Shown: positions 1 through 12,312 of the stretch, piece after piece
Numbering within the stretch: the first letter of the stretch is position 1
Layout: each line of letters starts with the position of its first letter
Assembly: GCA_030447445.1 (NCBI GenBank)
Contig: JAUJOW010000004.1
Location: 128,071-192,070, forward strand
Length of the DNA stretch: 64,000 bases
From: Acidimicrobiales bacterium
GTDB lineage: Bacteria; Actinomycetota; Acidimicrobiia; Acidimicrobiales; Iamiaceae
Direction of reading: 5' to 3'
Position numbers and translations under genes: made by a program
Notes under the pieces: model-generated
Told to the model about the DNA's origin: nothing
Databases searched by the model: none
The model's input: the letters and a program-made list of their open reading frames with translations, nothing else

Positions 1-2202
1 GCCGTCGAGGTCGACGACCTCGCTCAGCCCGGCCCGATCGTGGATGCGCCGCAACCAGCGGGGCGCCCACCAGTTGGCGTCGCCGGCCAGGCGCATGAAC
101 GCCGGCACGAGGGTCCCCCGGATCAGGAAGGCGTCCATCAACACGGCCAGGGTGAGGCCGACGCCGAACAGCTTGATGAAGGTCACCCGTGAGGTGGCGA
201 AGGCCAGGAACACCACCGCGATCAGGCCGGCGGCGGCGGTGACGATCCGCCCGGTCCGCTCGAGGCCCATGGCCACCGACGAGACGTTGTCCCGCCCGAG
301 GTCGTGCTCCTCCTTGATGCGGGAGAGGAGGAACACCTCGTAGTCCATCGACAGCCCGAAGGCCACGCAGAACATGAGGATGGGGGTGGTGGCGTCGAGG
401 GTGCCGGTGGGGCTGAAGTCGAGGGCGCTGGCCAAGTTGCCGTCCTGGAAGACCCAGACCATGGCGCCGAAGGTGGCGGTCAGGCTCAGCAGGTTGAGCA
501 CCAGCGCCTTCAGCGGGACGACCACGCTGCCGAACATCAGGAACAGCAGCGCGAAGGTGACGACGGCGATGATGGCGATGGCCACCGGGATGCGGGCGAA
601 CAGCGACGCCTTGCCGTCGGTGAGCTGGGCCGACATGCCGGTCACCTCGACCGGGAACGGCGCCGGGAGGTCCCGGATCCGGTCGACGAGGCGCTCGCCT
701 TCGCCCGAGTTCGGCTCGACGGTGGGCACGACCGACAGCCAGGTGCCGGCCCGACCCGCGAACCGTTCGGTCAGGGCGGCATCGACGGGCAGGCGGCTCC
801 CGTCGAGGTAGACACCGGTCCGGGCGTCGACCCGGTCCACGCCGGGAAGTTCGGACAGCCTGGCGGCGTAGGCGTCGACGGCCCCGTCGAGCTCGGTGCC
901 CGTGCCGGCGGAGGCGCTGGCGGCGGCCACCACCGACAGGGCGCCGGCCTCCTGGGAGTCGAACTCGCTGCGGAGGAGGTCGCTCACCCGGCGACTGTCG
1001 GCGGATGCGGGCAGGACCCGATCGTCGGGCCGGCCGAGCTCGAGGCGCAGGAAGGGGCTGCCGAGGAGCAGCAACACGATGATGACCACGGTGGCGATGG
1101 GCACCGGTCGGCGCATGACGGCGGTGGCCACCCGATGCCACACACCGGCGCCGGTGGGGCGGACGGTCCGACGACGGGGGAGGGCGAGTGCGTCGACCCG
1201 GTGGCCGAGGACGGCGAGCACGGCGGGGAGGACCACGACGGCGCACAGGCCGGCCAGCGCCGCCACGGCCACGCCGGCGTAGGCGAAGGAGCGGAGGAAG
1301 GTGAGAGGGAACACGAGCAGGGCGCAGAGCGAGGCGGCCACGGTGAGGGCGCTGAAGGCCACCGTGCGGCCGGCCGTGCGCACGGTGCGGATCACGGCTT
1401 CGTGGGGTGGGTGACCGGCGGCCAGCTCCTCCCGGAAGCGGGACACCACGAAGAGGCTGTAGTCGATGGCCAGGCCCAGCCCCATGGCCGTGGTGAGGTT
1501 GAGGGCGAACACCGACACCTCGGTGAAGCCGGCGAGCACGCGCAGCACGAGGAACGTCGCCACCACCGAGAGGGCGCCGATGGCGAGGGGGAGGGTGGCG
1601 GCCACCACGCTCCGGAACACGAGCAACAGCAGGATGAGCGTGAGCGGGAGGGCGATGAGCTCGGCCCGCACGAGGTCCTCCTCGATGGTGGTGCCGATCT
1701 CGTTGAAGACGGCGGCGAACCCACCCATCTCCACGGTGGCCCCGTCGATGGGGCCGACGAAGCGCTCCTTCAGCTCCTCGGCGCGGTCGGAGATGTCGTC
1801 CTGGCTGCCCTCGATGCGGGCGACGACGAGGGCTCGGTCCCCGTCCCGGGACCGGAGGGGAGGCGCCGAGCCGAGGGTCCAGTAGGAGCCGGCCTGGACC
1901 ACGCCGGGCTCCTGCGACAGCTCCTGGGTGAGCTGTCGCCCGGCCGCCGCCACCCCTGGGTCGTCGACCGAGCCGTCGTCGGCGGTGACGAGCAGCACCA
2001 CGTTGGGCGTCCCTGCTCCGAAGCGGTCCTCGAGGACGTCCTCGGCCCGGCTGGACTCGGAGCTGGGGTCGTCGAACCCCCCGGAGGAGAGGTGTTCGGC
2101 GACGCCACCGCCGAGTCCCCCGGCCACGGCGAAGCCGAGCACGGCGGCCACCAGGATCAGCCGGCGGCGGCGGACGGACAGCAGGGCGACTCGGCGCAGC
2201 AC
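1..2202 (-). CDS. MMPL-family RND transporter (3' end cut by window edge)
   Basis: Inner-membrane, proton-driven exporter of the MMPL family, which usually moves lipids or hydrophobic compounds. About 734 codons are visible. The gene leaves the window on the left, but the last residues seen (GDANWWAPRW, then GLSE) are typical of the family end, so little is missing. Both halves carry the TM4/TM10 motif: GLAIDYSLFVVSR near residue 240 and GLSMDYEVFLLSR near residue 617. An N-terminal membrane segment covers about residues 12-32, followed by a large periplasmic loop. The start is a GTG at 2202 with a weak GAGG upstream. The substrate cannot be told from sequence. A palindrome just upstream may be an operator. 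Confidence 0.93.
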   Translation of the reverse strand, partial: MLRRVALLSVRRRRLILVAAVLGFAVAGGLGGGVAEHLSSGGFDDPSSESSRAEDVLEDRFGAGTPNVVLLVTADDGSVDDPGVAAAGRQLTQELSQEPGVVQAGSYWTLGSAPPLRSRDGDRALVVARIEGSQDDISDRAEELKERFVGPIDGATVEMGGFAAVFNEIGTTIEEDLVRAELIALPLTLILLLLVFRSVVAATLPLAIGALSVVATFLVLRVLAGFTEVSVFALNLTTAMGLGLAIDYSLFVVSRFREELAAGHPPHEAVIRTVRTAGRTVAFSALTVAASLCALLVFPLTFLRSFAYAGVAVAALAGLCAVVVLPAVLAVLGHRVDALALPRRRTVRPTGAGVWHRVATAVMRRPVPIATVVIIVLLLLGSPFLRLELGRPDDRVLPASADSRRVSDLLRSEFDSQEAGALSVVAAASASAGTGTELDGAVDAYAARLSELPGVDRVDARTGVYLDGSRLPVDAALTERFAGRAGTWLSVVPTVEPNSGEGERLVDRIRDLPAPFPVEVTGMSAQLTDGKASLFARIPVAIAIIAVVTFALLFLMFGSVVVPLKALVLNLLSLTATFGAMVWVFQDGNLASALDFSPTGTLDATTPILMFCVAFGLSMDYEVFLLSRIKEEHDLGRDNVSSVAMGLERTGRIVTAAAGLIAVVFLAFATSRVTFIKLFGVGLTLAVLMDAFLIRGTLVPAFMRLAGDANWWAPRWLRRIHDRAGLSEVVDLDG

Positions 2203-2229
2203 TGGGGCCTCGCTTCAGAGGGCTATTCG

Positions 2230-2240
2230 TAACGTCGTTA
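2230..2240. promoter_or_regulatory. Perfect 11-bp palindrome upstream of the MMPL gene
   Basis: TAACGTCGTTA is an inverted repeat of 5 bp arms around a single base. It lies 28 bp before the MMPL start, in the gap between that gene and the divergent lipoprotein. AT-rich palindromes in this position are typical of TetR-family operators, and MMPL genes are often TetR-controlled. No TetR gene is present in the window, so the role is inferred. Confidence 0.35.
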
Positions 2241-2370
2241 TGGTGTTGTGAGCGGGACGGGATGTCCAGATGACGTCGGTCACGCAGGGGCCGGCGGCGA
2301 CAAGTCGGGGAACCGGTGCCGGTGGCCGGGCGTCGAAGTGGGCGTGACATCGACGGCGAGCCCGATCACC

Positions 2371-3234
2371 ATGGCCAGGAGCGCGCTGCCGGCGGCCGTG
2401 GCTGCCTGCCTCCTCCTGGCCGGGTGTGGCGTGGGCCTGGACCGATCGGACCCGGCGCCCCCTTCCCCTCCCCGGCTCGACGAGCGGCCCACCGGGGCGG
2501 ACGAGCTCGTGATGCGGATCGAGTCGTGCTGTGAGGGGTTCGCCCGCCACGACCAGGTGCTCGGCGCGCTGCCGCCCTTCTCGCTCCTGGGCGACGGCTC
2601 GGCCTACGGCCCGTCCCCGGTGGCGTTCGAGGTCGAGCCAGCGCTGCCACCCGTGGTCCGTGTCCGACTCGACGAGGCCGACATCGAGGACCTCCTCGCT
2701 GCCGCCGCCGACGCCGGGTTTCTCGACCATGAGATCGACTTCGGCGAGCCGCGCATCAGCGACGCGCCCACCACGAGGCTCACGGTGGTCGTCGGGGGCC
2801 GGACGTTCACGCAGTCGGCCTACGCCCTGGGCATCGACGGCGGTGACGACGATCTGACCGCTCGCCAACGAGCCGACCGCCGTCGCCTCGAGCAGCTGGT
2901 CGACGACGCCGAAACCCTGCTGTTGCCCGGTGAGGCCTACGTCGCCGACCGCTTCACCGTCTACGCCCGCGCTGTGGAGGCCGGTGTGGACAGCGGTAGC
3001 GGCGCCACACCGACCACCCGGGCCTGGCCCCTCGGCGATCCCGCGACCTGGGAGCGCCAGGACGACCTCGGCGACGACCGCTGCCGCACCTTCCACGGCG
3101 TCGAAGCCGAGCGGCTCTTCGAGGCCGTCGACGGAGTTCCCAGGCACACCCAGTGGACCGTCGAGACGTCGACCTACGAGCTGGTCCTGCGCCCGCTGCT
3201 GCCCGACGAGCCCGACCCCTGCCCGGCCCGCTGA
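2371..3234 (+). CDS. Putative lipoprotein of unknown function
   Basis: A 287-residue secreted lipoprotein. The ATG at 2371 was chosen because it begins a clean signal peptide (MARSALPAAV, then hydrophobic) ending in the lipobox LLAGC. The reading frame is open further upstream, but that stretch does not look like protein. The mature part is acidic, has no membrane segment and contains scattered cysteines (ESCCEG, DDRCRTF). No known domain was recognised. It sits between the divergent MMPL gene and the ABC-F ATPase, with no obvious operon link. Actual function is unknown. Confidence 0.7.
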   Translation: MARSALPAAVAACLLLAGCGVGLDRSDPAPPSPPRLDERPTGADELVMRIESCCEGFARHDQVLGALPPFSLLGDGSAYGPSPVAFEVEPALPPVVRVRLDEADIEDLLAAAADAGFLDHEIDFGEPRISDAPTTRLTVVVGGRTFTQSAYALGIDGGDDDLTARQRADRRRLEQLVDDAETLLLPGEAYVADRFTVYARAVEAGVDSGSGATPTTRAWPLGDPATWERQDDLGDDRCRTFHGVEAERLFEAVDGVPRHTQWTVETSTYELVLRPLLPDEPDPCPAR

Positions 3235-3324
3235 GCCCTCCCCCGAGGCCGGACACCACGGAACGGGACGCGGGGCTGCGAACTGCGTTCGGGGCGGCGA
3301 TGAGGTTGTGTCACCCTGGACGGC

Positions 3325-4932
<1,608 letters not shown>

Positions 4933-4934
4933 CC

Positions 4935-5657
4935 GTGGAGGTCAGCGGCGAGCGGACGCCCGAAGCGGAGATCGGCGCCCGCATCGCCGTCGGCCGCGAC
5001 ACCGAGGTGTTCGCGATCGGCGAGGACCGGGTGCTGCGCCGGGCCCCCGACGACCGCAGCTACGAGACCGAGGCCGCCGTCATGGAGCACGTGCGCGCCC
5101 ACGGCTACCCCGTCCCCGCCGTTCATCGCGTCGGGCCCGGCGAGATGGTGCTCGAGCGGGTCCCCGGCCCCACCATGGCCCAGGACCTCACCCGCCGACC
5201 GTGGCAGCTATCGGCTCACGCCCGGCGGTTGGCCGACCTCCACCACCACCTGCACCGCCTGCCCACCCCGGACGGCTTGCCGCCCGCGCCCGTAGACGGC
5301 GACGCCCTGCTCCACCTCGACCTGCACCCGCTGAACGTGATCGTGTCGCCGACCGGCCCGGTGGTGATCGACTGGACCAACGCCGCCCGCGGCGCCCCGG
5401 CCGCCGACGTGGCCATGACCTGGATCATCGTGGCCGTCAGCGAGGTGGACGGCTCGGCCCCCGAGCGGGCCCTCGTCACGCTCTTCCGGCGCCGCTTCGT
5501 CGACCGGTTCCTCGCCAGCGCCGGTCGGGGGGCGGCCCGAGCCGTGCTCGGCGAGGTGGCCGACCACCGCAAGCGGGACCGCAACGTCCGCCCGAGCGAG
5601 ATGGACGCCCTCGCTCGCCTGGTGGCCGCCGAGACCGGTGCCGGCCGCCGGCGCTGA
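4935..5657 (+). CDS. Aminoglycoside phosphotransferase (APH)-like kinase
   Basis: A 240-residue protein of the APH/choline-kinase fold. The catalytic loop HLDLHPLN and the metal-binding IDW motif (VVIDWTNAARG) are both present near residues 132-152. The N-terminal half carries an invariant-lysine-poor lobe with RRAPDDRSYETEAAVM. These small actinobacterial members phosphorylate diverse small molecules, so an antibiotic-resistance role should not be assumed. GTG start, two bases after the ABC-F stop, which argues for one transcript. Substrate unknown. Confidence 0.8.
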   Translation: MEVSGERTPEAEIGARIAVGRDTEVFAIGEDRVLRRAPDDRSYETEAAVMEHVRAHGYPVPAVHRVGPGEMVLERVPGPTMAQDLTRRPWQLSAHARRLADLHHHLHRLPTPDGLPPAPVDGDALLHLDLHPLNVIVSPTGPVVIDWTNAARGAPAADVAMTWIIVAVSEVDGSAPERALVTLFRRRFVDRFLASAGRGAARAVLGEVADHRKRDRNVRPSEMDALARLVAAETGAGRRR

Positions 5658-5680
5658 CCCCTGCCCCGGCTCGGTCCTGA

Positions 5681-6496
5681 TCAGCTCTGGGTCTGCTTGA
5701 GGATCTGGTCGACGGCGACGGCGGAGGCGACGACCATGCTGCGCAGCGGCTCCTCGAGGGGCCGGTGCACCTGGACCACGTAGTTGTCGGCGGTGGTGAA
5801 CATGGCCTTCGCCATCCCCTCCCACGTCTTGGTGATGCGGGCCACCTCGGCCCCGGAGGCGTCGAAGATCCCGAAGTTCCATGCCCGGAAGTTCTCGGCG
5901 TTGAGCTCGCCGACCTGGTGCTCGCCCACCATGAGCTTGAACTTGGCCTTGCCCAGGCGGAGCTGGGTGACGATGGCACCGATCTCGGTGCCCATCGGGT
6001 CACTGACCACCATCTGAGGCCGGACGAAGGCCCGGGGCTTGGTGAGCGACAGCACGACCGACCCGGCAGCGTCGACGATCTGCAGGTGGTGGGTCATGAG
6101 GGCGTCCACCTTGAACAGCGCCCGGGCCACCTTCTTGCCGGCGCTCTGGCCGACCTGGCGGACGGCGCCGAGCTGGTTGCCGTGCTGGTCGAACACGGCG
6201 TACTCGCTGTTGACCTCGACGAGCTTGGCCTTCTGGTTGACCACCAGCACCGGTTCGGTGAGGATCGTCCCGCCACCGCTCGCGAACCCGGCGGCCCCGG
6301 CCCGTTGCACGTCGCGCTGGATCCTCTCGGTCGGGCGGGCGACGGTCGTCACCGCGCCCGGCCCGCCCGGCGTGTCGATCGACTGGCGGCCGCCGCTCGA
6401 GACGTGGTCGGTCCAGACCGCACCGTCGTACCAGCGCAGCTCGTGGCGGCCGAAGGGGTCGGGGTACCAGTTGGGGGTGGCCGTGGTGTCGGACAT
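5681..6496 (-). CDS. DUF2510 / phospholipid-scramblase-related protein
   Basis: The N-terminus has the DUF2510 signature, a short membrane-associated tryptophan-rich motif ([20 protein letters not shown]). The C-terminal 190 residues have the tubby/LURP-one/scramblase-like beta-barrel pattern ([20 protein letters not shown], later a [13 protein letters not shown] stretch). Many actinobacteria carry this architecture, and its biochemical role is unsettled. It is convergent with the APH-like gene and divergent from fumarase, with 84 bp to the fumarase start. Confidence 0.8.
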   Translation of the reverse strand: MSDTTATPNWYPDPFGRHELRWYDGAVWTDHVSSGGRQSIDTPGGPGAVTTVARPTERIQRDVQRAGAAGFASGGGTILTEPVLVVNQKAKLVEVNSEYAVFDQHGNQLGAVRQVGQSAGKKVARALFKVDALMTHHLQIVDAAGSVVLSLTKPRAFVRPQMVVSDPMGTEIGAIVTQLRLGKAKFKLMVGEHQVGELNAENFRAWNFGIFDASGAEVARITKTWEGMAKAMFTTADNYVVQVHRPLEEPLRSMVVASAVAVDQILKQTQS

Positions 6497-6580
6497 GGCC
6501 GTGTTCCTACCAGCCGTGCGGGTTCGCTCGCAGGGCGGCGGGTGATCGTCCGCTCAGAGGACGGGAGTAGGTTCGGCGCC

Positions 6581-7999
<1,419 letters not shown>

Positions 8000-8075
8000 C
8001 GACGAAGCGGGGGCGCCGTGCTCTCGCCGGTTACGGACGGTACGGTGACTTGTGACACGTCGCAGTAGGGGGATC

Positions 8076-9722
8076 ATGACCACCGCACGATCACATCGGA
8101 AGCTCCTCGTCGCCTTCTTGGCCACCGCCCTGTTGGCCGCCGGTTGCGGTGGAGGCGACGGGGGCGGGGAAAGCGATGAGGACGCCGGGCCGCCGCAACG
8201 CGGCGGCTCGATCGTCTACGGGCTGGAAGCCGAAACGCCCGGCGGCTACTGCCTGCCCGAGGCCCAGCTCGCCATCTCGGGCATCCAGGTGGCCAGGTCG
8301 ATCTTCGACACCCTCACGGTCCCGGGCGAGGACGGCAAGATGGTCCCCTACCTCGCCAAGGAGGTCACCCACTCGGATGACTACACCGAGTGGACCATCG
8401 AGCTGCGCGAGGGCATCGTCTTCCACGACGGCTCGAAGCTCGACGCCGAGGTCGTGAAGAACAACCTCGACGCCGTCCGGGGCCAGTACGAGGGCCGCAA
8501 CGCGCTGCTCGGCGTGTTCGTGTTCTCCGACGTGGAGTCGGTCGAGGCCACCGGCCCGTTGACCGTGGTGGTCAAGACGAAGCGGCCTTGGGTGGCCTTC
8601 GAGTCCTACCTGTTCGGGGGCGGGCGCTTCGGGATGATGGCCCAGGCCCAGCTCGACGACGCCGAGACCTGCGACCGCCAACCCATCGGTACGGGGCCGT
8701 TCAAGTTCGAGAGCTGGCGGGTGGGCGACCGGCTTCGGGTGGAGCGCAACCCCGACTACTGGCAGAAGGCACCCGACGGGAAGCCCTACCCCTACCTCGA
8801 CGCCATCGAGTTCCGCCCCATCGCCGAGAACGAACAGCGGATCAACGCTCTCCAGAGCGGGGAGGTGGACGCCATCCACACCTCGAGCACCACGGGGGTG
8901 AAGCAGCTCGAGGACCTCGAGGCGGCCGGCACCGTCGGCCTCTACCAGAGCACGAAGTTCGCCGAGGTGGGCTACGTGATGCTGAACGCCAGCAAGCCAC
9001 CCTTCGACGACCCTCGGGTCCGCCAGGCGCTGGCCTACGGCACCGACCGGCAGACGTCGAACGAGGTGCTGAACGAGGGCCGGGGGAAGATCGCGAGCGG
9101 ACCCTTCGCCCCCGGCAACGTCGGGTACCTGAAGGATGCCGGCTTCCCGGGCTATGACCCCGAAAAGGCGAGAGAGCTCCTCGACGAGTACGAGGAGGAC
9201 ACGGGCAAGAAGCTCGAGTTCACGCTCAACCTGCCGCCCGATCCGGAGCTCGTCCAGGCTGCCCAGTACCTGCAGGCCAACGCCAAGGAGGAGGGCATAA
9301 CCATCAACCTGCGCACCATGGACCAGGGCCAGCTCATCAACGCCGCCATCAGTGGCGACTTCCAGGCCACCTTCTGGCGCAACCATCCCGGCGGCGACCC
9401 CGACGGGCAGTACGTCTGGTGGAAGTCCGACAGCCCGGTCAACTTCGGTCGCATCGACGATCCCGAGATCGACCGCCTCCTCGACGAGGGCCGCTCGGAG
9501 ACCGATCCGGCCAAGCGCAAGGAGATCTACGAGCAGGTCAACCGCGAGTTCGGCGAGAAGGTCTGGAACCTGTGGGCCGGCTGGACCACCTGGGGCATCG
9601 GGACCAGCCCGGAGGTCCACGGCCTCCCCGGCCCCGAGCTCCCTGGCGGTGGCGACCCGTTCCCGGGTCTGGCTCTCGGCCACCCCGTCCACGGCCTGTG
9701 GGTGGAGGGCGGCGAGAGCTAG
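8076..9722 (+). CDS. ABC transporter substrate-binding lipoprotein (family 5, peptide/nickel type)
   Basis: A 548-residue extracytoplasmic binding protein of SBP family 5 (DppA/OppA-like). The signal peptide ends in lipobox LLAAGC at about residue 20. Family landmarks include the N-terminal RGGSIVYGLEAE, the conserved LREGIVFHDGSKLDAEVV segment and GTGPFKFESWRVGD. The ATG at 8076 follows AGGGGG. No permease or ATPase genes flank it, so the rest of the transporter must be encoded elsewhere or the protein acts as an orphan sensor. Its stop codon overlaps the stop of the convergent gene in a shared CTAG. Confidence 0.9.
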   Translation: MTTARSHRKLLVAFLATALLAAGCGGGDGGGESDEDAGPPQRGGSIVYGLEAETPGGYCLPEAQLAISGIQVARSIFDTLTVPGEDGKMVPYLAKEVTHSDDYTEWTIELREGIVFHDGSKLDAEVVKNNLDAVRGQYEGRNALLGVFVFSDVESVEATGPLTVVVKTKRPWVAFESYLFGGGRFGMMAQAQLDDAETCDRQPIGTGPFKFESWRVGDRLRVERNPDYWQKAPDGKPYPYLDAIEFRPIAENEQRINALQSGEVDAIHTSSTTGVKQLEDLEAAGTVGLYQSTKFAEVGYVMLNASKPPFDDPRVRQALAYGTDRQTSNEVLNEGRGKIASGPFAPGNVGYLKDAGFPGYDPEKARELLDEYEEDTGKKLEFTLNLPPDPELVQAAQYLQANAKEEGITINLRTMDQGQLINAAISGDFQATFWRNHPGGDPDGQYVWWKSDSPVNFGRIDDPEIDRLLDEGRSETDPAKRKEIYEQVNREFGEKVWNLWAGWTTWGIGTSPEVHGLPGPELPGGGDPFPGLALGHPVHGLWVEGGES

Positions 9723-10213
9723 CCGAGGGCCGGGCTGCCCTCGAACGGGCCCGGATCCTCCGGGCCCGGGATCACCGGGCGGCTCCAGCTCATCACCTGG
9801 GCCAGGTGGTCGGTGACGGCCCTCCACTGGTCGGGGTCCCAGCCCTCGGCCACCCCCATCACGGTCAGGTCCTGGCGGATGTGGACGAGGGCCGGGAGCC
9901 GCTCGAGCTCGAGCCCCTTGACCACCCGCCGGTCGGGGTCGACCAGGGTGAGGAACTGATCGGCCCAGGGGCCGAGGAAGGTCCGGGCGTCGTCGGCATC
10001 GGCGGTGACGAGCCAGGCCACCCGGCAGTCCGCCCCCCGGAACGCGGTGAGCACCCGGCCGGCGGTGCCGAGCAGCCAGGCGCTCTCGGCCGTGTAGGGG
10101 TCGATCGCCACCAGCACCAGGTGGAACGTGGTCACCCACTCCCGCACGGTTCGAGCGTCACCGCCGAGGGCGACGAGCTCGAGCTCGGCGGGCGCCTGGC
10201 TGGCGGCGGTCAC
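9719..10213 (-). CDS. Conserved hypothetical protein, possibly thioredoxin-fold-like
   Basis: A 164-residue soluble protein with no signal peptide. The alternating beta/alpha pattern (RVAWLVTADADDARTFLG, then LPALVHIRQDLTVMGVAEGW) resembles a thioredoxin-like fold, but no CxxC pair is present, so any redox role is doubtful. Its C-terminal tail is proline-rich. It is convergent with the binding-protein gene, sharing the palindromic CTAG that supplies TAG stops on both strands. Function not recognised. Confidence 0.6.
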   Translation of the reverse strand: MTAASQAPAELELVALGGDARTVREWVTTFHLVLVAIDPYTAESAWLLGTAGRVLTAFRGADCRVAWLVTADADDARTFLGPWADQFLTLVDPDRRVVKGLELERLPALVHIRQDLTVMGVAEGWDPDQWRAVTDHLAQVMSWSRPVIPGPEDPGPFEGSPALG

Positions 10214-10337
10214 GGCGGCAGAAGGTAGCCGAGGGGTTTCCGGGCTCGCGAAACCGCGATCACCCCGATGGGAGCCGGCTGATCGCTAGATTCAGCGCCG
10301 CCAGCCGCCCGCCAGACCACCTCCAGGAAGGCCCACC

Positions 10338-10793
10338 ATGGTCCTCGCGTCGTTCCACGACTCGTTCGGTTACCGCTTCTTCTTCCTGCTCCACATCCTG
10401 GCCATCCTCGTGGCCTTCGCCCCCGCCTTCGTCTGGCCGGTGGTGACGGCCCGGCTGCGCAACCAGGACAAGAACGCCGGGGCCACGTTGGGCAAGGTGA
10501 TCCGGGACTCCTGGAACCAGATCCACGGCCCCGCCCTGGCTGCCGCCGGGCTGTTCGGCATCCTCATGGTCGTGCTCAGCGACGACGCCTGGCAGTTCAG
10601 CGACCCGTGGATCTCGATCGCCTTCGTGCTCTGGTTCGCCATGCTGGCGGTGGTGTTCGGGCTCCTGCCCTGGAACGAGCGACGGGCCGCCGAAGGCAAC
10701 GCCGGCGCCGAGCGCCGCAGCGCCGCCTTCAACGGCATCCTCCACGTCCTGTTGCTCCTGATGGTGATCGACATGATCTGGAAGCCGACCTGA
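10338..10793 (+). CDS. Small integral membrane protein
   Basis: A 151-residue protein with four predicted membrane spans (around residues 12-35, 65-83, 92-112 and 130-146) separated by short charged loops. The pattern FFFLLHILAILVAFAPAFVW at the start resembles DUF2269-type membrane proteins, but this assignment is tentative. ATG at 10338 follows an AGGAAGG stretch (SD-like). It stands alone, with about 120 bp before it that include an inverted repeat of GGTTTC/GAAACC. Confidence 0.65.
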   Translation: MVLASFHDSFGYRFFFLLHILAILVAFAPAFVWPVVTARLRNQDKNAGATLGKVIRDSWNQIHGPALAAAGLFGILMVVLSDDAWQFSDPWISIAFVLWFAMLAVVFGLLPWNERRAAEGNAGAERRSAAFNGILHVLLLLMVIDMIWKPT

Positions 10794-10814
10794 CGCGGGG
10801 TTTCGCAACCTGGT

Positions 10815-11459
10815 TCACACCCGATCGAGGGGGGCGTAGGGAAGAGGCGGGAGCCCGACTTCGATGGTGGAGCCAGCGGTGATGCGGCCTCCTTGGATCA
10901 CGACGGTCATCACCCCCGCCTTGCGGATGAGAGTTCCGTCCTGGTCGCGGTCGAGCACAGCGTGAAGCAGGCCCGGTTGGAGGTCGTCGAGTTGGCGACA
11001 CGGGTTCCGCAGGCCCGTCACGGCCAGCAGAGCGTGCTGGTCGAACCGCAGGGTCGCCCCGACCGGCAGCTCGAGGAGGGCGAGACCTCGGGTGGTGATG
11101 TTCTCGCCCATGTCGCCCGGCCCCACCGTGAACCCGGCCGCTCTCAGCTCGTGGTGCAGCTCGGCGTGGATCAGATGGACCTGTCGCAAGTTGGGCTGGT
11201 CGGGATCGGCCCGTACCCGCGATCGGTGGCGCACGGTGCTCCCGGCGTGGGCATCGCCGACGACGCCGAGACCCGCTTCGACGTCGATGGCCGCCGTGGC
11301 GGACTTGGAGAAGGCGTGGGTGGCGCTTCGATGCACGGCCGCCACGGTCGCCGGGCTCGGACGCTGGCCAGGTTGGTCCACCGTCGAAGTATCGGTCGCA
11401 GCCACCCCCTCGGGCCCATCCACTTTCGGCGGCCGGCGCGGACCCTGCCGAGCCTCCAT
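10815..11459 (-). CDS. MOSC domain-containing protein
   Basis: MOSC domains are found in molybdenum-cofactor sulfurases and related metal-sulfur carriers. The domain runs from VAAVHRSATHAFSK to the C-terminus. The core carries GDMGENITTRGLALLELPVG and the cysteine-containing loop TGLRNPCRQLDD, the usual site of the functional cysteine. Start uncertain: ATG at 11459 adds about 38 unconserved residues, and GTG at 11345 would start right at the domain. It is divergent from the next gene by about 50 bp. Confidence 0.82.
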   Translation of the reverse strand: MEARQGPRRPPKVDGPEGVAATDTSTVDQPGQRPSPATVAAVHRSATHAFSKSATAAIDVEAGLGVVGDAHAGSTVRHRSRVRADPDQPNLRQVHLIHAELHHELRAAGFTVGPGDMGENITTRGLALLELPVGATLRFDQHALLAVTGLRNPCRQLDDLQPGLLHAVLDRDQDGTLIRKAGVMTVVIQGGRITAGSTIEVGLPPLPYAPLDRV

Positions 11460-11509
11460 CGTGGACTGGACCGACTCGGTCGCTTCGAGCCGGCGGTAAC
11501 GTCGCCGAA

Positions 11510-12307
11510 GTGCACCCGATCGAGCGGCTCCGGTACGTGGCACGGGCGGCCGGGGCTGATCAGGCGTCGCTCGTACGGGAGACGGCCGGGGCGTTGGCCG
11601 CCTTCCGGCAGGACCCCGCTGGCCTCGTCACCGGCTGTCGGCGGATCGTGGCCCGGCACCCGGCCTCCGGTCCGCTGTGGTGGTTGTGCGCCCGGGTGCT
11701 GACCGCCGCCGACCCCATGGCCGAGGCGTGGCGGGCCGCCGACGAGCTCGCCGCTGACCCCACCGGGGCCGCCCTCGCCGCCGCCATCGCCGACGACGCC
11801 ACCGTGTGCGTGCTCGGCTGGCCCGACACCATCGGGGAGGCCCTGCCCCGCCGGGGTGACCTCGACGTGCTGGTGGTCGACGCGCGAGGCGTGGGCTCCG
11901 GCCTCGTCCACCGCTTGACCCGCGCCGACGTCGTCGCCACCGATGTGCCCGCCGCCGGTCTCGGTGCCGCCGCCGCCCGTGCCGACCTCGTGCTGCTCGA
12001 GGCCGACGCCGTGGGCCCAGACGTCGCCGTCGCCGTGGCCGGGTCGCGAGCCGCCGCCGCCGTGGCCCGCCACGCCGGCGTGCCCGTGTGGCTCGTGGCC
12101 GGCGTCGGGCGGCTGCTGCCCCGCCGGCTCTGGGACAGCGTGGCCTCCCGGCTCGACGCCGCCTCTGACCCGTGGGACGCCGACGAGGAGCTCGTCCCCC
12201 TCGACCTCGTCGACCGCCTGGTCGGACCGACCGGCCCTGAACTGGTGGCCGCCGCCCTGCGGCGCACCGACTGCCCCGTCGCCGCCGAGCTGTTGCGGGA
12301 GGTGTAG
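11510..12307 (+). CDS. eIF2B-related / NagB-RpiA-CoA-transferase-fold protein
   Basis: A 265-residue protein resembling bacterial relatives of the eIF2B alpha/beta/delta fold (ISOCOT fold). An N-terminal helical part (residues 1-90) is followed by a Rossmann-like half with repeated beta-alpha units (DLDVLVVDARGVGSGLV, ADLVLLEADAVGPDVAVAVA). Bacterial members include ribose-1,5-bisphosphate isomerases, but the active-site residues cannot be assigned here. GTG start at 11510. The next gene begins 5 bases after its stop, indicating co-transcription. Confidence 0.6.
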   Translation: MHPIERLRYVARAAGADQASLVRETAGALAAFRQDPAGLVTGCRRIVARHPASGPLWWLCARVLTAADPMAEAWRAADELAADPTGAALAAAIADDATVCVLGWPDTIGEALPRRGDLDVLVVDARGVGSGLVHRLTRADVVATDVPAAGLGAAAARADLVLLEADAVGPDVAVAVAGSRAAAAVARHAGVPVWLVAGVGRLLPRRLWDSVASRLDAASDPWDADEELVPLDLVDRLVGPTGPELVAAALRRTDCPVAAELLREV

Positions 12308-12312
12308 CGGCG

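Noticed and set aside
304-2232. A 642-codon opening on the plus strand over the MMPL gene
   Set aside because: Its translation is Glu/His/Gly-rich and lacks any domain; it is the antisense of the MMPL codons in a GC-rich gene.
5765-6580. A long N-terminal extension of fumarase
   Set aside because: It is open in frame but antisense to the DUF2510 gene, and homology to fumarase starts only at 6581.
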